Source of the DNA: Lachnobacterium bovis
GTDB taxonomy: Bacteria > Bacillota > Clostridia > Lachnospirales > Lachnospiraceae
DNA: 13,912 nt
Assembly: GCF_900111325.1 (NCBI RefSeq)
Contig: NZ_FOGW01000034.1
Span: forward strand, 1 to 13,912
Direction: 5' to 3'
The notes beneath the pieces were generated by a model. That model saw only the letters and a list, made by a program, of their open reading frames with translations, was not told where the DNA came from and searched no databases. Shown one piece after another: positions 5,943-13,912 of the stretch. The stretch's first letter is position 1; each line of letters opens with the position of its first letter. Both the position numbers and the translations under genes were made by a program.

Positions 5943-8900
5943 TTATGTTCTTTCTATTTTCTCAACCATCTCTTGATAACTTAATATTGGAAACGCAATA
6001 TCCTTATACCTTGATACAAAGACCTTATTCACACACATATATGGCTTTATCATATAATCTGCAGATGGTAATTTTAAATCTCTTATGACCTCTTTATAAT
6101 TCTCATTTAGAAAATCAATTCTTCGCTGAAATTTCTCATCACACTTATCCTCTTTAAAGAACCTATTCTGCTGCCTATACATCTCATAGAACGTTTCCAC
6201 CTTCTCAATAAATTTACATTCAATAATCCATATTTCATTTTTTTGCAAATCAACTGCAAATAAATCATAGTCGCCTAAATACTGAGGATATTTCTTTTTA
6301 TCTAGATTCATCAATTCAAAATTAATTCTTACATCAAATCCATTATCCTTAAATACCGACTCAAGATCAAAAACAATCTTTTTCTCGTATACTCTTTTCC
6401 AATCCACCAAAACTTTCTTTGTACTTGGCATTCCTATTTCGAATGGCATATGAAATTCAAATATACTGTTTCCCCAGTAATCTCTCAAGAAATGTAAAAC
6501 CGATGGCGAATATATAACCATATCATTGTATTCATAAATAGGTTTAACTTCATATCTGTCACATCGTTTTTCCTTTTCTCCAATAGGTAGATAAAAATCT
6601 TCCGTATTATTCTTTGTTTTAAGTTTCTTCACATTTATACAAAGCAATTCTAAAGCCTTTTCTGCCAACTCTTTTGAAACATTTTGAATAGAGCTATAAT
6701 TGTTGACTATATCTTCTTTCCAGAAACAGAATATATTACCTCTATGATATAACTCGCCCTTTATCTTACCTCCAGTTTCAAGATATAAAATCAATGATAA
6801 AAAAACATCTAACGGTACATCTGTATCTACTTCAAACGCCTTTTTCACCTTTTCAAAATACATCGAATCAGCCTGATTATCTCGTTCAAAATAACCCGGA
6901 TTATCATACATTCTTCTAGCTAATCCCGTACCGAATGGATTATCAGTTTTTCTTTTTGATTCTACATCAATAATATATTCTCCTGACACTTCAACATAAA
7001 CTTCATCTTCTGTAAAATAGCATATATCAGCATTATCTCCTAATACCACTAGCCAATTTGCGTATGCTAACAAATACTGGTATATTTCGTTACAAATTGT
7101 ATCCTGTCCTCTGCCACTATTGTATAATGTTGTTTCGAGTAAATATGAAACTGTTCGCAAATTGTGCTTTGCTTTTTCTCTTTGTCCGATAATGTTTTTA
7201 GATATTTCAGTACGTACTTCGTCCTTTATATCTTCAAAGCTGTTATACCTCTGCCTATGAACCATTATTTCGTGTATTAGTGTTGCATAATCCGCAAGAG
7301 AACGTTCGTATAATTTAAGATAATCTAATTTCTTTACTTCTTTTTCAAAATCTTCTATAAGCTCTTTTTGTATCGATCTTACGACTTGGGTTGCTTCCTT
7401 TCCATAGTAAATCCCAGGTTTAATTCCTGCCCTATAACATACCTCTGCTATATGTTTTTTTACAGCAATGTACGCATCATCTTCAACTCTAAATAATGAT
7501 TCCTGCTCTCTTTTCCAAGTATATTCAATAGTAAAACTGACTGCTGATACTTCTTTTTTCTCTAATTTTACTTTTTCCATATACTTCTCTAGTTTCTTAT
7601 AAAAAAGAGGAAAATACTTTGCCAATGGATAGAACAATTCCATGAAAAATTTAACTTCTACCGTTCTATCTGTTGCATTAGCTATATCTTCAAAGAGTTT
7701 GTCAATCATTGGGACAAATCTAATGCATATTTTTTTATTTGTAACACATGAATCACTCTTAACATAAGCTCGATCTTGAGCCAATAACAATCCTGTCGGA
7801 TCTGATTCTCTAGCATATGTCTCAGGCATCATCATTGCCTGAACCGAAGAATTATCTAATTCAGAACTAGACTCTATAATATCTCTAACCGATATCAACA
7901 TTCGTTGAATCAAATCTTCGATCAAAAATATAGCATCTTTATATTTTAAGTATTCATTTCCATTTAGATAAAACTTTACATTATGTGGAAAAAAGAAAAA
8001 ACTGTTATTTTTAAACATACAATATAATCCACCAAAACCAGCTTTTCCCTTCAGCAAATATTCATAAAAACCATGTTCTTTAGGAGTAATGTTCCACGAA
8101 AATGGATTATCTAAAATATAATCACCACAACCAATAGGAAAATCTTTTAAATACTTGCGATAATAATCAACCACATACTTATTTTCAGTATCAGTTCCTA
8201 CATCAATTATACCGTATTTAATTGCCCCTTTTTCAAAATTATGATTAGCCTCTTTCCAACTAAGAAAAGTTGACGAATCTCCACCAACCCCCAATATTTT
8301 AGCTTCATTTTTCTCTTCCATGTAGTCTAAATAATCATATAATTCATCCGCATCCTTCATAAACAACAAGTAATAAACTATATCTAGTGACGTACAACAA
8401 TAGAAAGCTTCACTTTGCGAATGCGTCATCATATAGGGCTCAGCTGGATTTGCCCAATCATCATAAACCAAAAACTTAATATCTATGTCCCTACAAACAG
8501 TAAGCCCTCGACGCTTTTCATCATTTCTTCTACTAAACAATTCAAGCAAATATAGCGAATCCTCTTTTTTAGCCTGAACTATATCATCCATTATCCTCTG
8601 TAGCTCACCTTTTTTATATTCACTTCTATTTATTGGCAAAATAATCCCCTTAGAAGATACTAATGCAAAAGAAAACTGATATTGTAGTTTTAGATTATCT
8701 TTACTATTTGTAAAACCCACTGGACACAAATAATTTATTGTTTCATCTATTTCCAATTTTGACAAATCCAATGCAATACCTGTCAGCATTCTGTTTACTA
8801 GCTGTGCTCTATTAGTTTCAGGCACCAATTTATACCACACATCATATAGATCCACTAATAACGATGTATTCGCTAACGGAATTATTTCACCATTAATTTC

Positions 8901-9527
8901 AAGAAAATGTTTTTTTTCTATAAATTTAGACTCTAGTATTGCAGATATATTTTTCAAAACATTAGCATCCAGATTATTAAATAGTTCTCTCACCTTATAG
9001 AACAGTCTTTCTTTCGGAAGGACCAATCTAGCTCCATAATATCCATCTGAATCATTTTCTTCTTTAAGATAGTCGATAATAAAGGAATTATATTCCAACA
9101 CTTCTTTTAACTCATCTTGTTTTTCTAACTCCATAGCTAAATATGGCAACAATTGAAGACATGCAAATACCATATTATATCCAGTTCCAACGATAACAGA
9201 ATATTTTTTTCCAAACACATCAATAGAAACATCACCATAATCTTCAACCACAGCATCCTCATAACCAGAAGGTTCTATTATGTCTTTAATAGAATAAAAG
9301 AATTCCTTAAAATCCATATAATTATTAAGTTTCTTTTTTCCTTTATGATTATGTTCTATTAGAACCCAATTTAATGATAATGTAGATTCTAAGGCTGACC
9401 GATTATTCACACAAACACATATACAATAAATCGCCTTGGAAACATCTTCAAAGTCATATTCATTAACTATAGGAACTAATTCTTCCATTTTTAATTTAGC
9501 CCCTGGAAAATCATTCGTTTCTACCAA
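5943..9527 (-). CDS. Giant protein (about 1194 aa) with C-terminal PD-(D/E)XK nuclease domain, candidate defence effector
   Basis: I do not recognise the family as a whole. About 1000 residues without an obvious Walker, helicase or methyltransferase motif precede a nuclease-like end: GDYDLFAVDLQKNEIWIIECK, giving Asp1086/Asp1088 and Glu1103-x-Lys1105, the pattern of Mrr/NERD-like PD-(D/E)XK enzymes. The region before it is mainly helical with charged segments (about 700-850) and several short aromatic beta stretches. No signal peptide or membrane span is visible. The start is taken as TTG 9527, because GGGAGGG (9540-9534) stands 6 bases before it; the in-frame ATG 9566 has no ribosome binding site and would add 13 residues. 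It lies after a broken C5-methyltransferase, behind that gene's terminator, and stays uninterrupted while its neighbours have decayed. A DNA-cleaving anti-phage role is inference. Confidence 0.85.
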   Translation of the reverse strand: MVETNDFPGAKLKMEELVPIVNEYDFEDVSKAIYCICVCVNNRSALESTLSLNWVLIEHNHKGKKKLNNYMDFKEFFYSIKDIIEPSGYEDAVVEDYGDVSIDVFGKKYSVIVGTGYNMVFACLQLLPYLAMELEKQDELKEVLEYNSFIIDYLKEENDSDGYYGARLVLPKERLFYKVRELFNNLDANVLKNISAILESKFIEKKHFLEINGEIIPLANTSLLVDLYDVWYKLVPETNRAQLVNRMLTGIALDLSKLEIDETINYLCPVGFTNSKDNLKLQYQFSFALVSSKGIILPINRSEYKKGELQRIMDDIVQAKKEDSLYLLELFSRRNDEKRRGLTVCRDIDIKFLVYDDWANPAEPYMMTHSQSEAFYCCTSLDIVYYLLFMKDADELYDYLDYMEEKNEAKILGVGGDSSTFLSWKEANHNFEKGAIKYGIIDVGTDTENKYVVDYYRKYLKDFPIGCGDYILDNPFSWNITPKEHGFYEYLLKGKAGFGGLYCMFKNNSFFFFPHNVKFYLNGNEYLKYKDAIFLIEDLIQRMLISVRDIIESSSELDNSSVQAMMMPETYARESDPTGLLLAQDRAYVKSDSCVTNKKICIRFVPMIDKLFEDIANATDRTVEVKFFMELFYPLAKYFPLFYKKLEKYMEKVKLEKKEVSAVSFTIEYTWKREQESLFRVEDDAYIAVKKHIAEVCYRAGIKPGIYYGKEATQVVRSIQKELIEDFEKEVKKLDYLKLYERSLADYATLIHEIMVHRQRYNSFEDIKDEVRTEISKNIIGQREKAKHNLRTVSYLLETTLYNSGRGQDTICNEIYQYLLAYANWLVVLGDNADICYFTEDEVYVEVSGEYIIDVESKRKTDNPFGTGLARRMYDNPGYFERDNQADSMYFEKVKKAFEVDTDVPLDVFLSLILYLETGGKIKGELYHRGNIFCFWKEDIVNNYSSIQNVSKELAEKALELLCINVKKLKTKNNTEDFYLPIGEKEKRCDRYEVKPIYEYNDMVIYSPSVLHFLRDYWGNSIFEFHMPFEIGMPSTKKVLVDWKRVYEKKIVFDLESVFKDNGFDVRINFELMNLDKKKYPQYLGDYDLFAVDLQKNEIWIIECKFIEKVETFYEMYRQQNRFFKEDKCDEKFQRRIDFLNENYKEVIRDLKLPSADYMIKPYMCVNKVFVSRYKDIAFPILSYQEMVEKIERT

Positions 9528-9571
9528 TTTTAACCCTCCCGCTTTATAAAATGAATTTACAAACATTTATC

Positions 9572-9593
9572 TTAGCAACACACTTTGTGCTAA
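9572..9593. repeat. Inverted repeat upstream of the giant nuclease gene
   Basis: TTAGCA (9572-9577) and TGCTAA (9588-9593) are perfect inverted 6-mers; two inner pairs extend them if one base is bulged. The repeat lies about 45 bases before the chosen TTG start and could be an operator or a leader hairpin. I could not place a good promoter with confidence. Confidence 0.4.
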
Positions 9594-9630
9594 TTAAATA
9601 AACATAACTCTATCATTGAAATGTCTATAT

Positions 9631-9653
9631 AAAAAAAACTGACATAAAGTCAG
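9631..9653 (-). terminator. Rho-independent terminator after the broken methyltransferase
   Basis: On the minus strand CTGAC (9653-9649), loop TTTAT, GTCAG (9643-9639), then eight T (9638-9631). It separates the methyltransferase transcript from the giant nuclease gene, so the latter probably has its own promoter. Confidence 0.7.
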
Positions 9654-9666
9654 GATTTTTAAATAA

Positions 9667-10681
9667 TTATTTTATTTTTCTATCTAATTCTTTTTCTATA
9701 TCTTTAATCAAGTCCACCACCAGTGCATTTCCTATCATAAATCTACACTTATTAGTTGGCATCTCGACTATTTCACCATTAACATCACAATACTGTGTAT
9801 GTCCTGTTGGGAAACCCTGGATACGTTCTGTCTCTTCTGCAGTAAGAAGACGAATCATACCCGTTTTCTTATCCTTTACTATATAAGTCGTTCTGCTAAA
9901 GAATCCTTCAGATATAAGCATTGTTCTTGCAGGTTTATCCTCCCCATCAATCATAGGAATAGCACCTTCTGAAAACAAATACTCATGAACATTTGCAGCC
10001 TTTCTAGGAAGCTTCTTAGCGCCTTTCAAATACTGCCATGTCTGTCTCTTTTCCTTCGGAAGTTTTCCTAATGTTTCATCGCTATGCGTAACATCTGGAT
10101 ACGTGTAATAAAGTTTTTCTTCTGGTATAAAGTACTTTTCATCTACATCACCAGTGTCCATAATATCACCAAGAGTTATTTGTTTACCATCATATGCAGG
10201 CATAGTCTTCACAATATAAACCACACCATCACGCATTACACCGCTATTTTCAAATGCGAACTTAAAGTGTACAGACAAATCTCCGATTCCTTTAGGTAGC
10301 TTTTCAATCTTAATCTCTTTTGCATATTTTAAATCGTTTTTTTTAAGCAAAAATAAAAGTTCTACGGCATCTCTGCTGATAACCATATTCTGCTTCATTA
10401 ATAACACGCCACTCGACTGTATAACCCTCGTCACGGAAACAAGCCAGAATAATTCCAAAATCTCTTCCTCTCTGACTCGCTGTCGATTTCAAAAAACGAT
10501 CAACATTCTCTAACAACACAAATGGCGGTTTCTTCTCTTCAAGAATCTCTCTAATAGACCACCAAAGAACACCTTCCTTACCTTCAAGGCCTTTTGATGT
10601 TGCAAGTGATGACGCAACCGAATAATCCTGCCAAGGAAATCCACCGACTCCAGCGAACAATTCACATACTGTTCTTTTCAA
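9667..10681 (-). pseudogene. Cytosine-C5 DNA methyltransferase, inactivated by deletion, Cys-to-Trp change and frameshift
   Basis: Start is TTG 10681 with AAAGGAA about 9 bases before it. The protein begins MKRTVCELFAGVGGF (motif I) and then jumps straight to PWQDYSVAS, which is motif IV; family members have roughly 70 residues between and read GGFPCQDYSVA. So the catalytic Cys is Trp (codon 10633-10631) and most of motifs II-III is gone. Motif VI (LLENVDR) and VIII (QRCRRTFIF) follow. The frame then ends in TAA (10345-10343) at an A8 run; shifting by one base continues FIFAYKKNDLKYAKEI through the target-recognition region (ARTMLISEGFFSRTTY), motif IX (RLLTAEETERIQGFP) and motif X (RFMIGNALVVDLI). 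It is probably the partner of the Sau3AI-like endonuclease just upstream. Confidence 0.9.
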
Positions 10682-10715
10682 CGATATTAATTCCTTTTAT
10701 AGACTCACAAATTCT

Positions 10716-10744
10716 ATTATATCAGTCACTGTACGTTTGAACAA
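10716..10744 (-). promoter_or_regulatory. Promoter of the methyltransferase gene
   Basis: On the minus strand TTGTTC (10744-10739), a 17-base spacer, TGA, TATAAT (10721-10716): a consensus -10 with an extended TG. It begins directly after the endonuclease stop codon (10747-10745), so the methyltransferase had its own transcript, as is common in restriction-modification loci. Confidence 0.7.
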
Positions 10745-12207
10745 CTATTTTTCATTTTTATTTTTAAATTGACTCAAAATATAATCATTATTTATCCAAG
10801 AGCTCTGCGTAGTCATATATCTCCCATTAGGAAGCATATTCGCATCCCTATCTACATTTCCATACTCTTCTCCATTATTAAAGCGATATGCTGCTTTTTG
10901 AGCATGCGGTCTTATATGAATTCTTTCTGTTTCGCTCTTATTTGGAAGATTATTCTCAAAGCTAACTTTTCCCTGAGAATCAGTTTTCTTCTTAAACATA
11001 ACTCCATATTGGATTATATGCTTGTACTCTTCCCATTCCTTACGAACAGTAATATTCAAATCCTCATAAGACATATGCCAAAGCTGACATCCTTTGACTC
11101 GATAAACATCTCCATCTTTTTCCCATACGAAAAAGAAAAGACGCGACTCATCAAAATAGTCTTTTAACGTGGAATCATCAAAATCTTCTTTTACCAAATC
11201 CATAAACTTAAACGGAGGGAAAGACATATTCTCTCTGATTTTTCCATTCTCTTCTAAACGAATTGTTTTTTACACAGATATTTGCTTTTTCAAACTCTTC
11301 CGCATGTTCATCACGAATTCCTAGCATACGAAACGCTAAATCATTCCACTGGGCTTTGTTATTGTTATATTCTCTCCCAAAGAGTTCACACAGCTCTTTA
11401 TCAGACTTCCAAACATATTCGCCACAATATCTTCTAATATCTCTTCGAATGATTTTTCTTTAATAATCTTAGAATTCTTTAGAATTGAGTTATCAGATGT
11501 TTTCCTACTACATAATGATTTAAAACATATGTCATATAGGAATTCTTAAAACAAAATGCACTTTTTCTTGCAGGAGTCTTGTCTCCGTAATACTGAGGAA
11601 CCGCACTCTTTTCGGCCGTAGCCCCTTTTGTACAAGCCCCTAAATACATAGTATCAGTCTCAGAAAGCTCATGTGCTCGTCCAGCCTGTATCTTGCTAAT
11701 AATAAGTGCATAATCACGCTTAATTATCTCTAAATCCGCTTCTGGTGGAGTAAACATACGAACATAGCCAATCTTATATAACAGATTACTTTCAAGCTGT
11801 TTATTCCACCAATAATAAATAAGCAATATCAAACGCCTCTTGTTCCATGCAAGTGATTTATAAAAATCCAATTCAACAGGCTCATCATAACTAATCATCG
11901 TAATGACAAGTCGTTCACCGGCACGCAGTTCGCCTTTTTTGTATATTCATATGGCGTAGTTTTTAATTCAACACCAGCCTCTGGAAAATCCGCCTCTCGA
12001 TTTGAATTATCTTTATACCCAAAATAAACTTCCTCGAGAAGATTGCCTAAGCCTCCTTTTCGGAATTTATTAGCATAAGCCACAATATTGCTTCTATCAA
12101 CATTTCCTCTTTCTTCTATAACATTAAAAAATGTTTTACCTTGTAATTTTAATGCATATTCTTCAATACTCTCAGACCTTGCCGGATCTATCCTTTCTTA
12201 ACGTCAT
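10745..12207 (-). pseudogene. Sau3AI/MutH-family restriction endonuclease, broken by about five frameshifts
   Basis: Pieces in successive frames together give a Sau3AI-like enzyme (GATC cutters in characterised members). ATG 12207 follows GAGGTG by about 10 bases. Next comes DPARSESIEEYALKLQGK, then the nuclease core KFRKGGLGNLLEEVYFGY and DFPEAGVELKTTPY with the Asp and Glu-x-Lys of the active site (11990-11961). Then ERLVITMISYDEPVE, the family motif AHELSETDTMYLGACTKGAT, a linker, and the end (RPHAQKAAYRF, SSWINNDYIL). Frame changes, each of one base, are needed near 12195, in the A6 run at 11940-11935, near 11502, near 11435, and in the A6 run at 11271-11266. The gene lies 18 bases after the 233-residue gene and before its likely partner methyltransferase. 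It cannot make a full enzyme unless the frameshifts are sequencing errors. Confidence 0.88.
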
Positions 12208-12225
12208 ACACTTAATTCACCTCTA

Positions 12226-12927
12226 TTACTTGCTTTCTCGTTTATAATTTACCTCTATAATATCATTGAACACTTTATACAACTCATTAAATCTCTTTAT
12301 AATATCTATAGCTCTAACAGAATAAAGCTTATTGCCTTTTTTTTCATTAATTGCAAAAAAGCAAAGTTCATCTTGCCCTATTAATTGGGCTGTATAAATT
12401 GATGTTAAGTGATGTTTATTTGCATTCTCCATATCATTAATCAAATCAAAATAATCTTGAAAATCATCTAATTTTGATAATTCACGTGGTTTTTTAGTAT
12501 AGTTTTTCCACCGCCCTATACAATCACACTCTCGTCCCAAATTAAAAATACATTCTAAGATAAACACAAGCATCATATCCATATAATGCTTAATAATATG
12601 AATAATAATTACCGAATTTATCCTTAACTTGTTATAGTTATATGAGTTTACTACTTCTACTTCTTTAGAATGATTATGTATCTTATTCCAAATATCGTAT
12701 GACTCAAATAATAACTCATTTACCTCATCTAAATTTAATATTAAAGGCATGAACAATAAAGTATGTTCTTCTCGAATACATTCAGGGATTAAATTAACAC
12801 TAAAATTTTCATGTGGAACTTTTCCTGAATAAATAAATCTATCACTTCTATACACCTTTTTTTCTTCTTCTACTTTCTTTAATGTTTTTATCATATACTC
12901 AACTTGATCTAAATCATCAATTAACAT
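12226..12927 (-). CDS. Unknown protein (233 aa), possibly HEPN-like
   Basis: I cannot name this protein. It is predicted mostly helical: a charged N-terminus, a helix pair around 62-86 (LNLDEVNELLFESYDIWNKI), a long hydrophobic helix at 103-130 (INSVIIIHIIKHYMDMMLVF) and a C-terminal helix pair. The segment LINDMENANKHHLTSI (162-177) resembles the N-x-x-K-H region seen in some HEPN-type proteins, but the classic RNxxxH is not present, so a nuclease role is only a suggestion. ATG 12927 follows GGAGG at a long spacing of 12 bases. It lies 18 bases after the HNH gene and 18 before the Sau3AI-like gene, which puts all three in one operon. Confidence 0.7.
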   Translation of the reverse strand: MLIDDLDQVEYMIKTLKKVEEEKKVYRSDRFIYSGKVPHENFSVNLIPECIREEHTLLFMPLILNLDEVNELLFESYDIWNKIHNHSKEVEVVNSYNYNKLRINSVIIIHIIKHYMDMMLVFILECIFNLGRECDCIGRWKNYTKKPRELSKLDDFQDYFDLINDMENANKHHLTSIYTAQLIGQDELCFFAINEKKGNKLYSVRAIDIIKRFNELYKVFNDIIEVNYKRESK

Positions 12928-12945
12928 TTCTTTTAATAGCCTCCA

Positions 12946-13662
12946 TTAAACAACAATTCTCATAAAATCATTTCTACTAATCTTTATACCTGATGAAGCT
13001 AATCTATCAACTCTATCATGATATATTTTATTAACAACATTCTCTTTTTCTGATTCCACGCCATAGTGCAATAACCTATGACATATCGGACATAAGCAAA
13101 CAACATTAGCGTACACATCCAAACTATGTTCAAACTTATCCTGATATTTCATCGGTACTGCGTGATGACCTTCCATATATGGATGTCCGGTACTTTTAGC
13201 TGTAAATGTAACATGAGAATCATCAAACTCACATCGATAACCTGCAGACTCAATAGATTGCAGCTTTATAATTGAGAATCTAGTATGTGCTGAAATTTCT
13301 CGCACTTTTTTATCTGGTACCGGAAGCTCTATATCCAACAATTGAATCTTATTATTTCCAGCGTTTGCAAAATCTTCCCCATATGCAAACCTCAAATAAT
13401 TATTTAACCCAGAACTATACATCTGATGTCCCTTTGTATTTAATTCAATAAACTCAGGATCGTTGAACAAATATGCTTTTATCACTTCTAATTCTCCAAT
13501 ATTCTGAATTTCATATATAGTTTCTTCTACTTTTTCTCTATCAACAAGCATCTTTGAAATCCTTCTTAATGCCTGTGTATAATGACCAACAGACGAATCC
13601 GAAAGCCCCCTTATATCTCGAAGATACTTTTCGTAATAAGTTAATAAAACATGTTTGTTCAT
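12946..13662 (-). CDS. HNH endonuclease (238 aa), restriction-type
   Basis: The C-terminal half has an HNH (beta-beta-alpha-metal) nuclease core: GYRCEFDDSHVTF (141-153), MEGHHAVPM (163-171) with His166/His167, DVYANVVCLCPICHRLLHYG (182-201) with Asn186, His195 and His199, and a zinc-binding set from Cys144, Cys189/191 and Cys194. The arrangement resembles McrA-like and other restriction HNH enzymes that cut double-stranded DNA. The N-terminal 120 residues start with YEKYLRDIRGLSDSSVGHYT, similar to the SAM-like DNA-binding fold of tyrosine integrases, probably the DNA-reading part. ATG 13662 has GAGGGGGA just before it. It is the first gene of an operon with the 233-residue protein and the broken Sau3AI-like endonuclease. 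Whether it needs modified cytosine is unknown. Confidence 0.88.
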   Translation of the reverse strand: MNKHVLLTYYEKYLRDIRGLSDSSVGHYTQALRRISKMLVDREKVEETIYEIQNIGELEVIKAYLFNDPEFIELNTKGHQMYSSGLNNYLRFAYGEDFANAGNNKIQLLDIELPVPDKKVREISAHTRFSIIKLQSIESAGYRCEFDDSHVTFTAKSTGHPYMEGHHAVPMKYQDKFEHSLDVYANVVCLCPICHRLLHYGVESEKENVVNKIYHDRVDRLASSGIKISRNDFMRIVV

Positions 13663-13720
13663 ATTTCCCCCTCATACATACGATATATCTCTAATCGAGC
13701 TCAATAAAACTCACTATTTT

Positions 13721-13748
13721 ATTATATCACATTTACTCACAATCTAAA
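13721..13748 (-). promoter_or_regulatory. Promoter of the HNH operon
   Basis: On the minus strand TTTAGA (13748-13743), a 16-base spacer ending in TGA, TATAAT (13726-13721). The -35 is weak but the -10 is consensus and extended by TG, as in the methyltransferase promoter. It leaves a leader of about 50 bases before ATG 13662. Confidence 0.6.
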
Positions 13749-13764
13749 CTATTCAAACAACGTA

Positions 13765-13792
13765 ATTTCAATGGTTTATGCCATTTTGAAAT
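13765..13792. repeat. Inverted repeat, ATTTCAA...TTGAAAT
   Basis: ATTTCAATGG (13765-13774) faces CCATTTTGAAAT (13781-13792); the arms match except for two extra bases in the right arm. It lies upstream of the HNH promoter and outside any gene. It could be a terminator-like hairpin of a neighbouring gene or a protein-binding site. Confidence 0.5.
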
Positions 13793-13810
13793 AACCACCC
13801 CGCCCTAGTG

Positions 13811-13846
13811 CGTCAAACAACAGAATTGTTTTATCTGCTTTTGACG
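13811..13846. repeat. Inverted repeat CGTCAAA...TTTGACG
   Basis: CGTCAAA (13811-13817) and TTTGACG (13840-13846) are perfect inverted 7-mers; inside them AACA and TGTT form a smaller inverted pair. No coding frame covers 13749-13912, so this edge holds only the two inverted repeats and a GC-rich CCACCCCGCCC patch (13796-13806), unusual against the AT-rich surroundings. It may belong to the backbone of the host element. Confidence 0.5.
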
Positions 13847-13912
13847 TCCAAAGACAGATTCGTTTTATAGATCGAGCCTGCAAATATAAAGTCAATAGTA
13901 AAATAAGATTTT

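Noticed and set aside
10337..10345. Programmed frameshifting at the A8 run in the methyltransferase
   Set aside because: The gene also lacks about 70 residues and its catalytic Cys, so a regulated shift would still give a dead enzyme; decay is simpler.
1..13912. tRNA, rRNA or riboswitch genes
   Set aside because: I saw no cloverleaf-like pattern, no rRNA-like stretch and no riboswitch core I could recognise on either strand; a covariance-model search was not possible.

Overview
The window is AT-rich DNA from a low-GC Gram-positive bacterium, most likely a gut or rumen Clostridia member (Lachnospiraceae-like). This is inferred from strong GGAGG-type ribosome binding sites, a DUF3847-type mobile-element protein, a large serine recombinase of the TnpX/TndX type with a C-terminal DUF4368-like region, and IS21 and IS3 fragments. 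Apart from the two IS fragments, all genes lie on the minus strand. It reads as a worn accessory island inside the remains of an integrative or mobilizable element.

Left part (1-870): the 3' end of an IS21 helper ATPase gene (istB) with its terminal repeats abuts a hairpin-rich segment (301-398) that looks like an origin of transfer. Next to it is a DUF3847-type gene broken by an amber codon. Two rho-independent terminators (778-814, 819-854) close the operon that follows.

First defence operon (876-3143): a strong promoter overlapped by an 8-bp inverted repeat drives a 56-residue ribbon-helix-helix protein. Six bases further is a 674-residue fusion of a HaeIII-like cytosine-C5 methyltransferase (predicted GGCC) with a HaeIII-like restriction endonuclease. 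I infer that the RHH protein plays the controller role for this restriction-modification system. Two small unknown genes (3144-3814) lie upstream and overlap by ATGA.

Scar region (3815-5942): a gene-free stretch, then the C-terminal half of a large serine recombinase on the minus strand. An IS3-family transposase remnant on the plus strand truncates it at about 5213-5220. That remnant has two stop codons and has lost its DDE glutamate, so neither gene can work as it stands.

Second defence cluster (5943-13750), in transcription order from the right: an HNH endonuclease; a 233-residue protein of unknown function; a Sau3AI/MutH-family restriction endonuclease broken by about five single-base frameshifts; a cytosine-C5 methyltransferase with its own promoter but with an internal deletion, a catalytic Cys-to-Trp change and a frameshift; and an intact giant protein (about 1194 residues) ending in a PD-(D/E)XK nuclease domain. 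So a Sau3AI-type restriction-modification pair has decayed between intact genes, and the giant nuclease protein is the best candidate for an undescribed defence system. The right edge (13749-13912) has no gene but carries two inverted repeats.
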